A DNA stretch of 64,000 nt from an uncultured Eggerthellaceae bacterium (GTDB lineage Bacteria; Actinomycetota; Coriobacteriia; Coriobacteriales; Eggerthellaceae), in assembly GCA_949840905.1 (NCBI GenBank), contig CATKXW010000007.1, forward strand, positions 1-64,000, read 5' to 3'. Below, one piece after another: positions 44,425 to 53,886 of this stretch. The first letter of the stretch is position 1. Every line of letters begins with the position of its first letter. The notes beneath the pieces are model-generated. The model was not told where the DNA came from, did not search any database, and worked only from the letters and a program-made list of their open reading frames with translations. The position numbers were made by a program, and so were the translations under genes.

Positions 44425-44955
44425 ATGGCGGCGAGCGGCGAACAACGGCATGAGATATACCTGGCGGGCGGATGCTTCTGGGGTACCCAGGAGTTCTTGC
44501 GGCACCTCCCAGGAGTGCTGGAGACCGATGTGGGCTACGCCAACACCACCGTGTCAAACCCCACCTACGAGCAAGTATGCTCAGGAAGGACCGCCGCCGC
44601 CGAGACGGTGCGCGTGGTCTACGACCCGACGGTGCTGCCCTTGCCGCTATTGCTAGAAGCCTACTTCGCCTCCATCAATCCCACCAACGTGAACCACCAG
44701 GGAAACGACGTGGGCACGCAATATCGCACGGGCATCTATTGGACCGACGCGTCTGATGCTGCGGTGGTGAGCGAGTCACTGCGAGCGCTCCAAGGTTCCT
44801 ATGCGGCCCCTATCGCCGTAGAGGCGCTGCCCTTGAGCAACTACTTCCCTGCCGAGGCAGCTCATCAAGACTATCTCGTCAAGCACAAGAACGGCTACTG
44901 CCACGTCGATCGGGGCCTAGCAGAGCGCTTCGCGAAGGAGCACGGATTAGCCTAG
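44425..44955 (+). CDS. msrA: Peptide-methionine (S)-S-oxide reductase
   Basis: A 176-residue MsrA that reduces oxidised methionine in proteins. It has the catalytic GGCFWG near the N-terminus, NPTNVNHQGNDVGTQYRTGIY, and a second Cys in NGYCHVD as a likely resolving residue. ATG at 44425 follows GGAGAGGGGCC. An in-frame ATG at 44398 with AAGGTGG is an alternative and would add nine residues. It is convergent with the YacP-type gene and overlaps its stop by four bases. Confidence 0.95.
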   Translation: MAASGEQRHEIYLAGGCFWGTQEFLRHLPGVLETDVGYANTTVSNPTYEQVCSGRTAAAETVRVVYDPTVLPLPLLLEAYFASINPTNVNHQGNDVGTQYRTGIYWTDASDAAVVSESLRALQGSYAAPIAVEALPLSNYFPAEAAHQDYLVKHKNGYCHVDRGLAERFAKEHGLA

Positions 44956-45497
44956 GCTCCCCCTGTGCCGTCGCGGAGGTCCTTCAGCTTCTGCAAGGTA
45001 TCGGCCGGTATGCGAGAGGCAACGGTGTTCTTCCGGATACGGTCGGGAGAGGTGCTCACCGATACGCCCTCATCATGAAGGGCCATCTCGCGGCAGAATC
45101 CCTCGGCGCTCATACGCGCTACCACTCCACCGAACACGGTGTCTTGGACGGTGGCATCGGAGGTGACCACCAGCGTGTCGATGTTGCGCTCGCGCGCATC
45201 GTAGGCGAGCTTCTCGATCACCCGGTCGGCCGATTGTCCGGCTGGCGAGAACATGATCTGGATGCCGCCGATGCGCTCCACTTCCCCGCGCGAGTATTCG
45301 TTGAACGCGCCATCGAACACGATGACGGCGCGGGTATGACGCCCGGCGTAGTCGATGACGTCGTTGATGAGCGCTTCGCGAGCGGTGTTGAACGTGTCGT
45401 CGGTATAGTCGGGCTGGGTGATGCGCGCATAGCGGCTGCCGGAGCGCAGCACGTTGTAGCCATCGACGATGAGCAGGTTCTTCCGTTGCTTCGCCAT
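44952..45497 (-). CDS. NYN-domain ribonuclease, YacP/Rae1 family
   Basis: A 181-residue NYN (PIN-like) protein with LLIVDGYNVLRSG at the N-terminus, acidic residues in IVFDGAFNEY, and VVTSDATVQ. In Bacillus the YacP homologue Rae1 cleaves mRNA on the ribosome. It sits directly after rlmB, the same order as rlmB-yacP in Firmicutes, which supports the call. It ends convergently with msrA. Confidence 0.88.
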   Translation of the reverse strand: MAKQRKNLLIVDGYNVLRSGSRYARITQPDYTDDTFNTAREALINDVIDYAGRHTRAVIVFDGAFNEYSRGEVERIGGIQIMFSPAGQSADRVIEKLAYDARERNIDTLVVTSDATVQDTVFGGVVARMSAEGFCREMALHDEGVSVSTSPDRIRKNTVASRIPADTLQKLKDLRDGTGGA

Positions 45498-45523
45498 CGG
45501 AGCGCCCCTTCCTTCGCTTCCGC

Positions 45524-46288
45524 TCAGTCCGTCAGCACCGCATCACGGTTCTGGCGCAACCATTCATAGGCGCAGGTCGTGAACGCTTGGGCCACGTTCA
45601 GCGAGCCGATGGAGCCCGCTTGGGGCAGCGCCACGGCGAAATCGCATGTCTCCAGCACCAAACGGCTGACGCCGTCGCCCTCGTTGCCCATGACAAGGGC
45701 GATGCGCCCTTTCAGGTTCGCATCCCAGATGAGCTCGCGGGCCTGCTCGGTGGCGGCCGCCACCCAGAAGCTCTCCTTCTTCAGCTTCTCCAGCGCGCTC
45801 GGCAGATTCGGCACCTGAGCGATGGGGATGTGGGACACCGCCCCAGCTGAGCTCTTGTAGGTGGCCGCCGTGACGGAGGCTGCGCGCTTGTTCGGGATGA
45901 GGATGCCGCAAGCCCCGGCCGATTCGGCCGAGCGCGCGATGGCCCCGAGGTTGCCCGCATCGGTGATATGGTCGAGCACCACCACCAGAGCGCTGCCCTC
46001 ATGGGCGGCGGCGAAGGCATCGGCTGCGACCATCACCTCTTCGAGGGAGGCGTAGGGAAACGGCTTGGTCTGAGCCATGACGCCTTGATGGCTGCCGCGC
46101 ACCGACAGCTCGTCGAGCCGCTTGCGCGACAGGGTCTTCACGGCCACGTTCTGCTGCTTCGCCTTGCGCAGGATGTCGTTCACCAAGCTGTCGCGCTGGG
46201 CGTTGTCGGCCAAGAGCACCGCTGTCAGCGGCACCCGCGTGCGCAGCGCCTCGATGACGGCGCGCTTGCCTTCTATGTAGTCTGCCAT
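45524..46288 (-). CDS. rlmB: 23S rRNA 2'-O-ribose methyltransferase, TrmH/RlmB family
   Basis: A 254-residue SpoU-class enzyme. It has an N-terminal substrate-binding part (YIEGKRAVIEALRT) and the knotted methyltransferase with VVVLDHITDAGNLGAIARSA, LVMGNEGDGVSRLV and LPQAGSIGSLNVAQAFTTCAYEWLRQ. It probably methylates G2251 of 23S rRNA. ATG at 46288 matches the start of homology; upstream of it only AAAGG is a ribosome site. It is followed by the YacP-type gene. Confidence 0.93.
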   Translation of the reverse strand: MADYIEGKRAVIEALRTRVPLTAVLLADNAQRDSLVNDILRKAKQQNVAVKTLSRKRLDELSVRGSHQGVMAQTKPFPYASLEEVMVAADAFAAAHEGSALVVVLDHITDAGNLGAIARSAESAGACGILIPNKRAASVTAATYKSSAGAVSHIPIAQVPNLPSALEKLKKESFWVAAATEQARELIWDANLKGRIALVMGNEGDGVSRLVLETCDFAVALPQAGSIGSLNVAQAFTTCAYEWLRQNRDAVLTD

Positions 46289-46322
46289 GGGGCTTCGGAA
46301 CCTTTCTGGTCGAAAGAGCGCA

Positions 46323-46919
46323 TCAGAGCGGGCGGCGGCCTTCGAGGGCACGGCCCAAGGTCACCTCGTCGGCGAACTCCAGATCGCCCCCCACGGGCAG
46401 GCCGCTCGCAGGACGGGTGACCGTCATGCCCAAGGGCTTGATGAGCCGCGCGAGGTAGGCGGCAGTGGTCTCCCCTTCGATGTTCGGGTTCGTGGCCAGC
46501 ACCACTTCGGCCACCTCTTCGGTGCCCAAGCGCTTCATGAGCTCGGCGATGCGTAGGTCATCAGGGCCGATGCCCTCCATAGGGGCCAGAGCCCCTCCGA
46601 GCACATGATAGAGCCCATGGAACACGCCGGTGCGCTCGATGGGCGGGATGTCCCGCGGTTCGCTCACCACGGCTATGACGCTGCGATCCCGCTTGGTGCT
46701 CGCGCATATCTCGCACAGCTCGCTCTCAGCGTAGTTGAAGCAGCGCTCGCAGAAATGCACCGTGCTCTTCACTTCGACGATGGCCTCGGCCAACCGCATG
46801 GCTGTGGCCTTATCGGAGTTCAGGATGAAGTATGCCATGCGCTGGGCCGATTTCGGACCCACGCCTGGCAACCGCTCGAGCTCGTCGAGCAGAAGCTGTA
46901 TGGATGGCGCGCTCTGCAT
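46323..46919 (-). CDS. recR: Recombination protein RecR
   Basis: A 198-residue protein of the RecFOR pathway that loads RecA at gaps. It has a helix-hairpin-helix LERLPGVGPKSAQRMAYFIL, a four-Cys zinc finger CERCFNYAESELC plus EIC, and a Toprim domain (VIAVVSEPRDI). It is downstream of the YbaB-type gene and dnaX, the standard bacterial order. Confidence 0.97.
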   Translation of the reverse strand: MQSAPSIQLLLDELERLPGVGPKSAQRMAYFILNSDKATAMRLAEAIVEVKSTVHFCERCFNYAESELCEICASTKRDRSVIAVVSEPRDIPPIERTGVFHGLYHVLGGALAPMEGIGPDDLRIAELMKRLGTEEVAEVVLATNPNIEGETTAAYLARLIKPLGMTVTRPASGLPVGGDLEFADEVTLGRALEGRRPL

Positions 46920-46931
46920 CTCAGAGGATGG

Positions 46932-47243
46932 CTAGAACGGCAGGTTCATGCCGCCCATGATGGAGTTCATCTTGGCGTTCGCGGTCTCAGAGGCGGTGCG
47001 CAGAGCTTCGTTCACGGCGGCCACGATCATGTCCTGCAGCATCTCCGCATCCTCCGGGTCGATGGCCTCCGGATCGATGGCAAGGGACTTCACGGTATTG
47101 TCGCCGCTCACCACAGCCTTCACCATGCCGCCGCCGGCCGTGGCCTCGAACTCCATGGCCGCGATCTCTTCCTGGGCTGCCGCGGCATCGCGCTGCATGC
47201 GCTGAGCCTGCTTCATCATCTTCTTCATATCCATGGTGGGCAT
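46932..47243 (-). CDS. Nucleoid-associated protein, YbaB/EbfC family
   Basis: A 103-residue DNA-binding protein with MKKMMKQAQRMQRDAAAAQEE and FEATAGGGMVKAVVSGD, typical of YbaB. ATG at 47243 has AAGGAG only two bases away, so the in-frame ATG at 47234 (MDMKKMM) may be the true start. It lies between dnaX and recR. Confidence 0.93.
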   Translation of the reverse strand: MPTMDMKKMMKQAQRMQRDAAAAQEEIAAMEFEATAGGGMVKAVVSGDNTVKSLAIDPEAIDPEDAEMLQDMIVAAVNEALRTASETANAKMNSIMGGMNLPF

Positions 47244-47341
47244 ATCTCCTTCATTCTCGTCGGCCGGGCCCGTCGATCCCCGTCACCGTCTCTTGCTTCA
47301 TCGGCCTATGGTAGCGCGAAACCGCGCCCTCTGCCGTCCCT

Positions 47342-49630
47342 TCAGTCATCCACCTCGGTGAATGAGAGTCCATCCCCGAACCCGAACGCCAGCATCGCGT
47401 CCAGATCGCTCGCGCTCGGCTCCACTGGTGTGGGGGTGCTCGCGGCATCCACCACCGGCTCGGCGAGCGAATCTGCAGTCCGTCGCTCTTCGAGAGCAGC
47501 CGCAGGCACAGAGGGGCTCTCGACTGCTACGGACGAGGGATCCTGCACCCGTACGGTAGCAGCGGGCGAGGCAGCAGGAGCGGAAGGTTCCGTCGCGGCC
47601 ATAGGAGCTGGCTCATCTGCGACTGGAGCATCCATGACGCCATAGGAGAAGTCCCCGTAAGCATCAAGGGGCACCTCGTCGTAGTAGGGATCATCGGACG
47701 GCGCGCTCGCAGCAACCGGCTCAGGCGTCGTCTGGGGTGTCGCTGCCGACCGCCCATGACGAGCTTCCGAGGCGGGTCGGGCATGCTCGGCGCTCTCGGC
47801 ACGAGCCGTGCTCGCCGCATGCGCACCGGTCGAAGAGCTCGCCTGAGCGGTCGAGCTCCCCTGCCCCGCCACCGCGGCGTTCACCACCATGGCCGTCGCG
47901 CCTGTGCCCTTCACCAGCGAGAACGGGATGGCTGCAGCGCACACCCGCTCGATGGAGCGCACGAGCTCTTCGGTGGCCTCCGTCTTGGACGCCGCGCTGA
48001 ACGCGAAATCGCTCTCGGCGGGGAACTCGATGGTCAGGTGTTGCTTCGCACCGTCGTAGACGGCCTTCGTGTTCAAGAACAGCACGCCATAGGCCGCCTT
48101 CTCCTGCTTCAGATGCGACAGGATGGCCTGCCAGAGCCGTTGGAGCGCCGCCGGGTTCTGCAGGTCATGCTGGATGCGCTCGGACAGCTGCACGGCACCG
48201 GCAGCCGAAGGCGCTGCTTCAGCCTCGCTCGCTCGAGCAGCCGGACGCTCCTCCCGGATCGCCGTCGGTTGCGGCTCGCTCGGAACCGCCTCGGCCGCGA
48301 CCTGTTGTACCGGCTGCGGCTCAGGATGCGGTTCGATCGTCTGGGATGCAGGGTCCTGATCTGGGGCGACCTCTTGCGGTGCGGCTGCAAGCTCGGCCGT
48401 AGCGACGACCGCGCTCTCGACTGATACCGCCGCCTCAGCGACCGGCTGCTGAGAGCTTACGGCCATAGGTGCCGCAAGGCCGCTCTGCTGCCGCTCCAGC
48501 CGCTCGATCCGCTCGGCGAGCGCCTCTAAGGTGAGGTCGGAATCGGGTCGCATCATGCGCGTGAGCGCGATCTCGAAGGACAGGCGCGGGTTGGTGGACA
48601 CGCGCAGCTCAGCGGAAAGGTCGCCGAGCACCCCCAGCATGCGCGCCAGACGATCAGGGCCGAACAGCGGCAGCTCCTCGGCCATCTCGCGGCGCACCGT
48701 CTCCGAAACGTCCGCGACCACATCGCCTTTGCCCCCCGAAAGAGCCAGCACGTACATGGTGCGCACATGCTCGGCCAGATCGCGGGTGAACTGCGCCAGG
48801 TCGGCGCCGGTCTCCACATAGTCGGCGGTCCAGCGGAACGCCTGGGCCACATCGCGATTCCCCAACGCCCGCATGATCTCGGCCAGATCGCTCGTATCGA
48901 GAGCCCCCAGCATGCGCTCAGCATCCTGCAAGGTCACCTTCCCCTCGCCGAACGCGATGAGCTGTTCGAGCGAGGTGAGCGCGTTGCGCATGCCGCCTTC
49001 TGCCCGCTGCGCCACCAGTTCGAGCGCATCGCCCTCGAACTCCACTCCCTCTTCCATGCAGATAGCGCCCAGACGCGACACGATGGCCTCGTTGGAGATG
49101 CGACGGAAGTCGAAGCGCTGACAACGGGAATGGATGGTCTCGGGCACCTTCTGCGGATCGGTGGTGCACAAGACGAACACCACATGGCTCGGCGGCTCCT
49201 CCAGCGTCTTGAGCAGCGCGTTGAACGCCGCTGTGGACAGCATATGGACCTCGTCGATGATATAGACCTTATGACCGCCCCGAGTGGGCGCGAACTGCAC
49301 GCGACCGATGATCTCTTCCCGCACGTTCTCCACGCCGGTGCGCGAGGCGGCGTCCAGCTCGTAGACGTCCGGATGCGCACCGGCGGCGATCATCTCGCAA
49401 TCGTCGCACGTACCGTCAGGCTCGGCGGTGGGACCCTTCTCGCACAGCAGCGCTTTCGCCAACAGGCGCGCCGTGGTGGTCTTGCCGGTGCCGCGCGGCC
49501 CGCAGAACAGATAGGCATGGCTCACCTTGTCCTGAGCGATGGCGTTCTTGATGGTGCGCTCGATGTGCTCTTGCCCCACCACGTCCTCGAAGATGCGGGG
49601 ACGGTACTTGCGATACAGCGCCTCGGCCAT
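47342..49630 (-). CDS. dnaX: DNA polymerase III subunits gamma/tau
   Basis: A 762-residue clamp-loader ATPase. The AAA+ domain has GPRGTGKTTTARLLAKALLC, a Cys zinc site (CEKGP, then CDDC) and the sensor region IIDEVHMLSTAAFNALLKTLEEPP with SRC in HSRCQRFDF. Domain III follows (to about 370). Beyond that is a long Ala/Pro/Gln/Glu-rich linker and a tau-like region near 490-600, then a low-complexity acidic tail. I saw no A-rich slippery site, so a shorter gamma form made by frameshift is not indicated. It is followed by ybaB and recR. Confidence 0.96.
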   Translation of the reverse strand: MAEALYRKYRPRIFEDVVGQEHIERTIKNAIAQDKVSHAYLFCGPRGTGKTTTARLLAKALLCEKGPTAEPDGTCDDCEMIAAGAHPDVYELDAASRTGVENVREEIIGRVQFAPTRGGHKVYIIDEVHMLSTAAFNALLKTLEEPPSHVVFVLCTTDPQKVPETIHSRCQRFDFRRISNEAIVSRLGAICMEEGVEFEGDALELVAQRAEGGMRNALTSLEQLIAFGEGKVTLQDAERMLGALDTSDLAEIMRALGNRDVAQAFRWTADYVETGADLAQFTRDLAEHVRTMYVLALSGGKGDVVADVSETVRREMAEELPLFGPDRLARMLGVLGDLSAELRVSTNPRLSFEIALTRMMRPDSDLTLEALAERIERLERQQSGLAAPMAVSSQQPVAEAAVSVESAVVATAELAAAPQEVAPDQDPASQTIEPHPEPQPVQQVAAEAVPSEPQPTAIREERPAARASEAEAAPSAAGAVQLSERIQHDLQNPAALQRLWQAILSHLKQEKAAYGVLFLNTKAVYDGAKQHLTIEFPAESDFAFSAASKTEATEELVRSIERVCAAAIPFSLVKGTGATAMVVNAAVAGQGSSTAQASSSTGAHAASTARAESAEHARPASEARHGRSAATPQTTPEPVAASAPSDDPYYDEVPLDAYGDFSYGVMDAPVADEPAPMAATEPSAPAASPAATVRVQDPSSVAVESPSVPAAALEERRTADSLAEPVVDAASTPTPVEPSASDLDAMLAFGFGDGLSFTEVDD

Positions 49631-49639
49631 GAGCGTGCC

Positions 49640-50488
49640 CTATTCCTTCTCGAAATCGTCGTCGAAACCGTCGTGGACGAACGCATCGGCCGACGGGACC
49701 TCCTCATCCCGCACTGCCTTCCGCGCGATGCTCTCCTGTAGCGAACGCTCGCGCTCCGCAGAGCGCAGCGCCTCCTCCCCACGCTCGAAGCCCTCGTCGT
49801 TGCGGGTGCCGTGCTGGGCGGTCTGCCCGTTCGCCCGGCTCTTGCGGGCGGCCAGCGCGCCTTTGATAGCGCCGATGATGGCCGGAGCCACGCTCACGGC
49901 CACGATGCCCAGCACGATGACCTCGAAGTGCTCCTGCACGAACGGTACGCCTCCGAAGAAGTAGCCCACCAACACGAACAGGCTCACCCACGCGATGCCG
50001 CCGATGCAGTTGAACAGGGTGAACCGACCGAAGTTCATGTGACCGGTGCCCGCGATGAAGGGCGCAAAGGTGCGGAAGAAGGGCATGAAGCGCGTGATGA
50101 TGATGGTGAGGCCACCGTAGCGCGCGAAGAAGCCGTCGAGCTTCGCCATGCGCTCGGGCGTCAGCGCCTTCACCTTCCCCGAATCGATGATCCGCCGCCC
50201 GAAGAAGCGGGCGATCCAATAGTTCGAGGTGTTGCCCAAGATGGCCGCCGCGCAGAACACCACCAAGGTGACCCCTAAGTTCAGCCCACCGCCATCGGCA
50301 GAGAACACGCCAGCTGCGAACAGCAGCGAATCGCCCGGCAGGAACGGGAAGAACACCACGCCGGTCTCCACGAACACGATGAGGAACAGCGGCGAGTACA
50401 CCCATACCGGCCCCAAGGCGACGATCCAACCGGCGATGAAGCCGCGCGGGTCGCGCAGCAGATTCACGAAGAACTCGATGATGCCCAA
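49640..50488 (-). CDS. DedA family membrane protein (SNARE-associated/VTT domain)
   Basis: A ~282-residue integral membrane protein with the DedA/VTT core: FVETGVVFFPFLPGDSLLF, LGNTSNYWIARFFGRRI and ITRFMPFFRTFAPFIAG. Some DedA proteins are flippases for the C55 carrier or other lipids. The C-terminus is a charged, cytoplasmic tail of about 70 residues. The open frame continues to 50677, but that part is the SRP RNA. No ATG or GTG lies between, so the start is inferred as TTG at 50488, behind AAGAGGAG. It is immediately upstream of dnaX. Confidence 0.85.
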   Translation of the reverse strand: MGIIEFFVNLLRDPRGFIAGWIVALGPVWVYSPLFLIVFVETGVVFFPFLPGDSLLFAAGVFSADGGGLNLGVTLVVFCAAAILGNTSNYWIARFFGRRIIDSGKVKALTPERMAKLDGFFARYGGLTIIITRFMPFFRTFAPFIAGTGHMNFGRFTLFNCIGGIAWVSLFVLVGYFFGGVPFVQEHFEVIVLGIVAVSVAPAIIGAIKGALAARKSRANGQTAQHGTRNDEGFERGEEALRSAERERSLQESIARKAVRDEEVPSADAFVHDGFDDDFEKE

Positions 50489-50570
50489 CAGAGATACGCT
50501 CCTCTTATCGCGCCGCGAAGCCTCTTCGGACCCGATGCGGCTGATGCTCGATGCTGCCCCGATAAAGCGA

Positions 50571-50680
50571 AAGTGCGTCGAGAAGACTTGGGCGCTCGTC
50601 AGCGGTCCCTTATGGCTGCTTGCTCCCGCACCTGACCAGGTTCGGAACATGTCGCCGCCCAAGCCCTCTCGACGCACTCA
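50571..50680 (-). ncRNA. ffs: Signal recognition particle RNA (4.5S type)
   Basis: About 110 bases on the minus strand folding as a single long hairpin. The ends pair (AGTGCGTCGAGA with TCTCGACGCACT, and GGCTTGGGCG with CGCCCAAGTC). The top is the conserved SRP domain: GGTCAGGTGC, the tetraloop GGGA, then GCAAGCAGCC. This is the Ffh-binding site for co-translational targeting. It is in the usual actinobacterial place, just upstream of dnaX. The ends are estimated from pairing. Confidence 0.92.
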
Positions 50681-50698
50681 CGCGTCTTGATGATGAAG

Positions 50699-50707
50699 AG
50701 TATATCA
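50699..50707 (-). promoter_or_regulatory. Extended -10 promoter of the SRP RNA
   Basis: TGATATACT on the minus strand (TATACT at 50699-50704), ~20 bases before the 5' end of the SRP RNA. The TGN extension compensates for a weak -35. Confidence 0.55.
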
Positions 50708-50737
50708 GACGGCCCCTGAAGGCGGGGCCGCCCCCGC

Positions 50738-52525
50738 TCACAGCGTGCGCAGATTGACCTCTTTCAGCTGACGCGGCGCCACGGCGCTCGGCGCGCCGGT
50801 CATAGGATCGCTCGCGCTCGACGTCTTCGGGAAGGCGATCACATCGCGGATCGAATCACGGCCGGCCAGCAGCATGATCAAGCGATCGAGACCCAAAGCG
50901 ATGCCGCCGTGAGGCGGCGTGCCCAGCTCGAGCGCATGGATGAGGTGGCCGAACTTCTCCTCGATCTCCTCATCGGACAGACCGCAGATGCGCAGGATGC
51001 GCTTCTGCTCCTCGGCGTTGTGGATGCGGATGGTGCCGCCTCCCACCTCGTAGCCGTCCATGACCAGGTCGTAGGAGTAGCTGCCAGCGGCCAGCGGATC
51101 AGCCTCGAGGTCCTCGAGGTCCTCTTCGCGCACATGGGTGAACGGATGATGCTCGGCAGCGTACTTCTTCGTGTCCTCGTCGTAGCGGAACATCGGGAAG
51201 TCCACTATCCACAGCAGGCTGTGCCCCTCGCGCGGAACATCGAGGGCTTCGGCCATATGCAGGCGCAGCGCCGAGAGCACGGCGTTGGCCACCTCGGGCG
51301 CGTCCGCGGCGAACAGCAGAAGATCGCCCGGCTCTACGTCCATCGCCTGCTTCAGAGCAGCGAACTCCTCCTCGGAGAAGAACTTGATGATAGGGCTCTT
51401 CTCGGCCCCGTCGGTGGTGAAGGCGATCCAGGCCATGCCCTTCGCGCCGTTCTCCGCCGCGATGTCGGCCAGCTTCTCCACATCCCCACGGCTCCAGTCG
51501 CCCGCGCCCTTGGCGTTGATGGCCTTGACCACGCCACCGGCGCTCGCCACGCTGCTGAACACTTTGAAGCCGCTGTCCTTCACGATGTCGGTGATGTCCT
51601 TCAGCTCCATGGCGAAGCGAACATCGGGGCGATCGTTGCCGAAGCGCTCCATCGACTCGGCATAGCTCATGCGCGGCAGAGGGAAGGAGACGTCGGTCAC
51701 GCCCGCCTCGGCGAGCACCTCGGCCATGACGCCTTCCATCATGTTCATCACATCATCGTCTTGGACGAAGGACATCTCGATGTCCACCTGGGTGAACTCA
51801 GGCTGACGATCGGCGCGCAGGTCCTCGTCGCGGAAGCAGCGAGCGATCTGGTAATAGCGCTCGATGCCGCCCGCCATCAGCATCTGCTTGAACTGCTGAG
51901 GGCTTTGGGGCAGCGCGAAGAAGCAGCCGGGATTCGTGCGGCTCGGCACGATGTAGTCGCGTGCTCCCTCGGGGGTGGAGTTCGCCAGGATGGGCGTTTC
52001 CACCTCGATGAAGCCCCGCTCGTTCAGCGAGCGACGCAACGCTTGGGCCACCACATGGCGCAGACGCAGGTTCTCGTACATCTCCGGGCGGCGCAGGTCG
52101 AGATAGCGCCACTTCATGCGCGTGGTCTCGTCGGTCTCGATGCCGTCCTCGATGGAGAACGGCGGGGTCACCGAAGTATTGAGCACCGAGAGGGACGAGG
52201 CCAGCACCTCCACTTCACCGGTGGCCATATTGGGGTTCACGGCTTCGGCAGCGCGGGCGCGCACGGTGCCCTCCACCTTCAGCACGTACTCGCGGCCCAG
52301 ATGCTCCGCCCTCTCGAAGTCCTCGGCGCTCACGCAATCGGGATCGACCACCACCTGCACGTAACCGGTGCGGTCTCGCAGGTCGATGAAGATGAGGCCG
52401 CCGTGATCGCGGGTGTGCCACGCCCATCCGGTGAGCGTCACCGTCTCGCCGATGTTGTCCTTGCGCAGCGAGCCGTCGGTGGCTGTGTGCATGCTATGAG
52501 CGTTCTCGAACGTAATGTCTGCCAT
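50738..52525 (-). CDS. aspS: Aspartate-tRNA ligase
   Basis: A 595-residue class IIb synthetase of the bacterial type. It has an N-terminal OB fold (VTLTGWAWHTRDHGGLIFIDLRD), class II motif 2 YQIARCFRDEDLRADRQPEFTQ, a GAD insertion domain (about 290-420), and motif 3 GGIALGLDRLIMLLAG. It is immediately downstream of hisS and closes the leuCDB-hisS-aspS run. The SRP RNA follows with its own promoter. Confidence 0.97.
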   Translation of the reverse strand: MADITFENAHSMHTATDGSLRKDNIGETVTLTGWAWHTRDHGGLIFIDLRDRTGYVQVVVDPDCVSAEDFERAEHLGREYVLKVEGTVRARAAEAVNPNMATGEVEVLASSLSVLNTSVTPPFSIEDGIETDETTRMKWRYLDLRRPEMYENLRLRHVVAQALRRSLNERGFIEVETPILANSTPEGARDYIVPSRTNPGCFFALPQSPQQFKQMLMAGGIERYYQIARCFRDEDLRADRQPEFTQVDIEMSFVQDDDVMNMMEGVMAEVLAEAGVTDVSFPLPRMSYAESMERFGNDRPDVRFAMELKDITDIVKDSGFKVFSSVASAGGVVKAINAKGAGDWSRGDVEKLADIAAENGAKGMAWIAFTTDGAEKSPIIKFFSEEEFAALKQAMDVEPGDLLLFAADAPEVANAVLSALRLHMAEALDVPREGHSLLWIVDFPMFRYDEDTKKYAAEHHPFTHVREEDLEDLEADPLAAGSYSYDLVMDGYEVGGGTIRIHNAEEQKRILRICGLSDEEIEEKFGHLIHALELGTPPHGGIALGLDRLIMLLAGRDSIRDVIAFPKTSSASDPMTGAPSAVAPRQLKEVNLRTL

Positions 52526-52573
52526 CGTTGCCTTTTCCTGATCGAAGTCTTCCGTTATCCAATAGTGGCTATA

Positions 52574-53884
52574 TTAAAGGAGCGCACGACCGAGCTCATC
52601 CACGACCTCGCCCAAGCTGACGAGCGCTTCGGTGTGCGTCGCCATATCGCGCAAGGTCACCTCGCCGCGGGCCGCCTCGTCGGGACCGAGCACGGCCACG
52701 CGGGCGGCTCCTAGCTTGTCGGCCAGCTTGAACTGGCTCTTCAAACTGCGATGCTGGTGGTCCATCTCGCAGACGAAGCCTGCATCACGGCCCTGCTGTA
52801 CCAGCTGGAAGGCCACCGCGCGCAGGCTATCGTCCACGCACGCCACGAACAGGTCGCAACGCTGGGCGCTCGGGAGCTCCATCCCCTGATCCTGCAAAGC
52901 CAGCACGCAACGCTCATATCCGAGCGCGAAGCCGAAACCGGGCGTGGGCCTGCCGCCAACCTCCTCGGCCAGCTTGTCGTAGCGACCGCCCCCGCCCAGG
53001 GCGTTCTGGGCGCGATCGTCGCCGGTCTGTACCTCGAACACCGTGCGGGTGTAGTAATCCAGACCGCGCACGAGGGTCGGATCCTCCATATACGGGACGT
53101 CCGCGCCGTCGAGCAGCGCTCTCACCTGCCCGTAATGTTCCGCGCAGTCCTCGCAGAGCTCGTCGGTGATCTTCGGCGCGTTCGCCATCACGGCAGCGCA
53201 TCCCTCGTTCTTGCAGTCGAAGGCGCGCAAGGGGTTGGTGGCCATGCGCTCGCGACAGGTATCGCACAGCTGCTCGCTATGCTGCTCCATATAGGCGCGC
53301 ACCGCCTCGCGATAGGCCGGGCGGCACTGCTCGCATCCCATGGAGTTCACCAGAAGGCGCATGTTGTCCCGCTCGATGCCCACGCGCTCGAAGAAGCGCA
53401 TGAGCATGATGATGCCCTCGGCGTCGATGGTAGGGTCTTCTGCGCCCAAACACTCGATGCCCACCTGGTTGAACTGACGCTGCCGCCCCCGCTGAGGGCG
53501 CTCGGCGCGGAACATGGGGCCAGCGTACATCAGCTTGACGGGAGGCGCTCCTTGGGGCACCAGGTCATGTTGGACGACCGCGCGCACCACGCCGGCCGTG
53601 CCCTCGGGCCGCAAGGAGAGGCGCTTCTTCGCTTTCAGCGTCTCGCCCTCCAAAAGGCGCTTCAGGTTCTCTCCCGAGATGGCCGTGAACATCTCTTTGC
53701 TCACCACGTCGGTAGCCTCGCCGATACCGCGCACGAACAGCTCGGTCTGCTCCACGAGAGGCGTGTAGATGGGCACGTAGCCGTATGCGCCGAACACCTC
53801 GGTGGCCGTCGCGCAGAAGCGGTCCCAGAACGCCGCTTCGTCGGGCAGCAGGTCGCGGGTGCCCTCCGGTGCCTGGATCGCCAT
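52574..53884 (-). CDS. hisS: Histidine-tRNA ligase
   Basis: A 436-residue class IIa synthetase. It starts MAIQAPEGTRDLLPDEAAFWD, with motif 2 at MYAGPMFRAERPQRGRQRQFNQ and the histidine-specific VRGLDYYTRTVFEV. A Cys-rich insertion, in which CRPAYRE, CDTCRER, CKNEGC and CEDC recur, lies at about 175-265 and is usual in many bacterial HisRS. ATG at 53884 is two bases after the leuB stop, an unusual link between leucine biosynthesis and a synthetase. Confidence 0.97.
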   Translation of the reverse strand: MAIQAPEGTRDLLPDEAAFWDRFCATATEVFGAYGYVPIYTPLVEQTELFVRGIGEATDVVSKEMFTAISGENLKRLLEGETLKAKKRLSLRPEGTAGVVRAVVQHDLVPQGAPPVKLMYAGPMFRAERPQRGRQRQFNQVGIECLGAEDPTIDAEGIIMLMRFFERVGIERDNMRLLVNSMGCEQCRPAYREAVRAYMEQHSEQLCDTCRERMATNPLRAFDCKNEGCAAVMANAPKITDELCEDCAEHYGQVRALLDGADVPYMEDPTLVRGLDYYTRTVFEVQTGDDRAQNALGGGGRYDKLAEEVGGRPTPGFGFALGYERCVLALQDQGMELPSAQRCDLFVACVDDSLRAVAFQLVQQGRDAGFVCEMDHQHRSLKSQFKLADKLGAARVAVLGPDEAARGEVTLRDMATHTEALVSLGEVVDELGRALL

Positions 53885-53886
53885 GG

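Noticed and set aside
47342-49630. Programmed frameshift in dnaX to make a gamma subunit
   Set aside because: No A-rich slippery heptamer followed by a hairpin was found in the relevant region.
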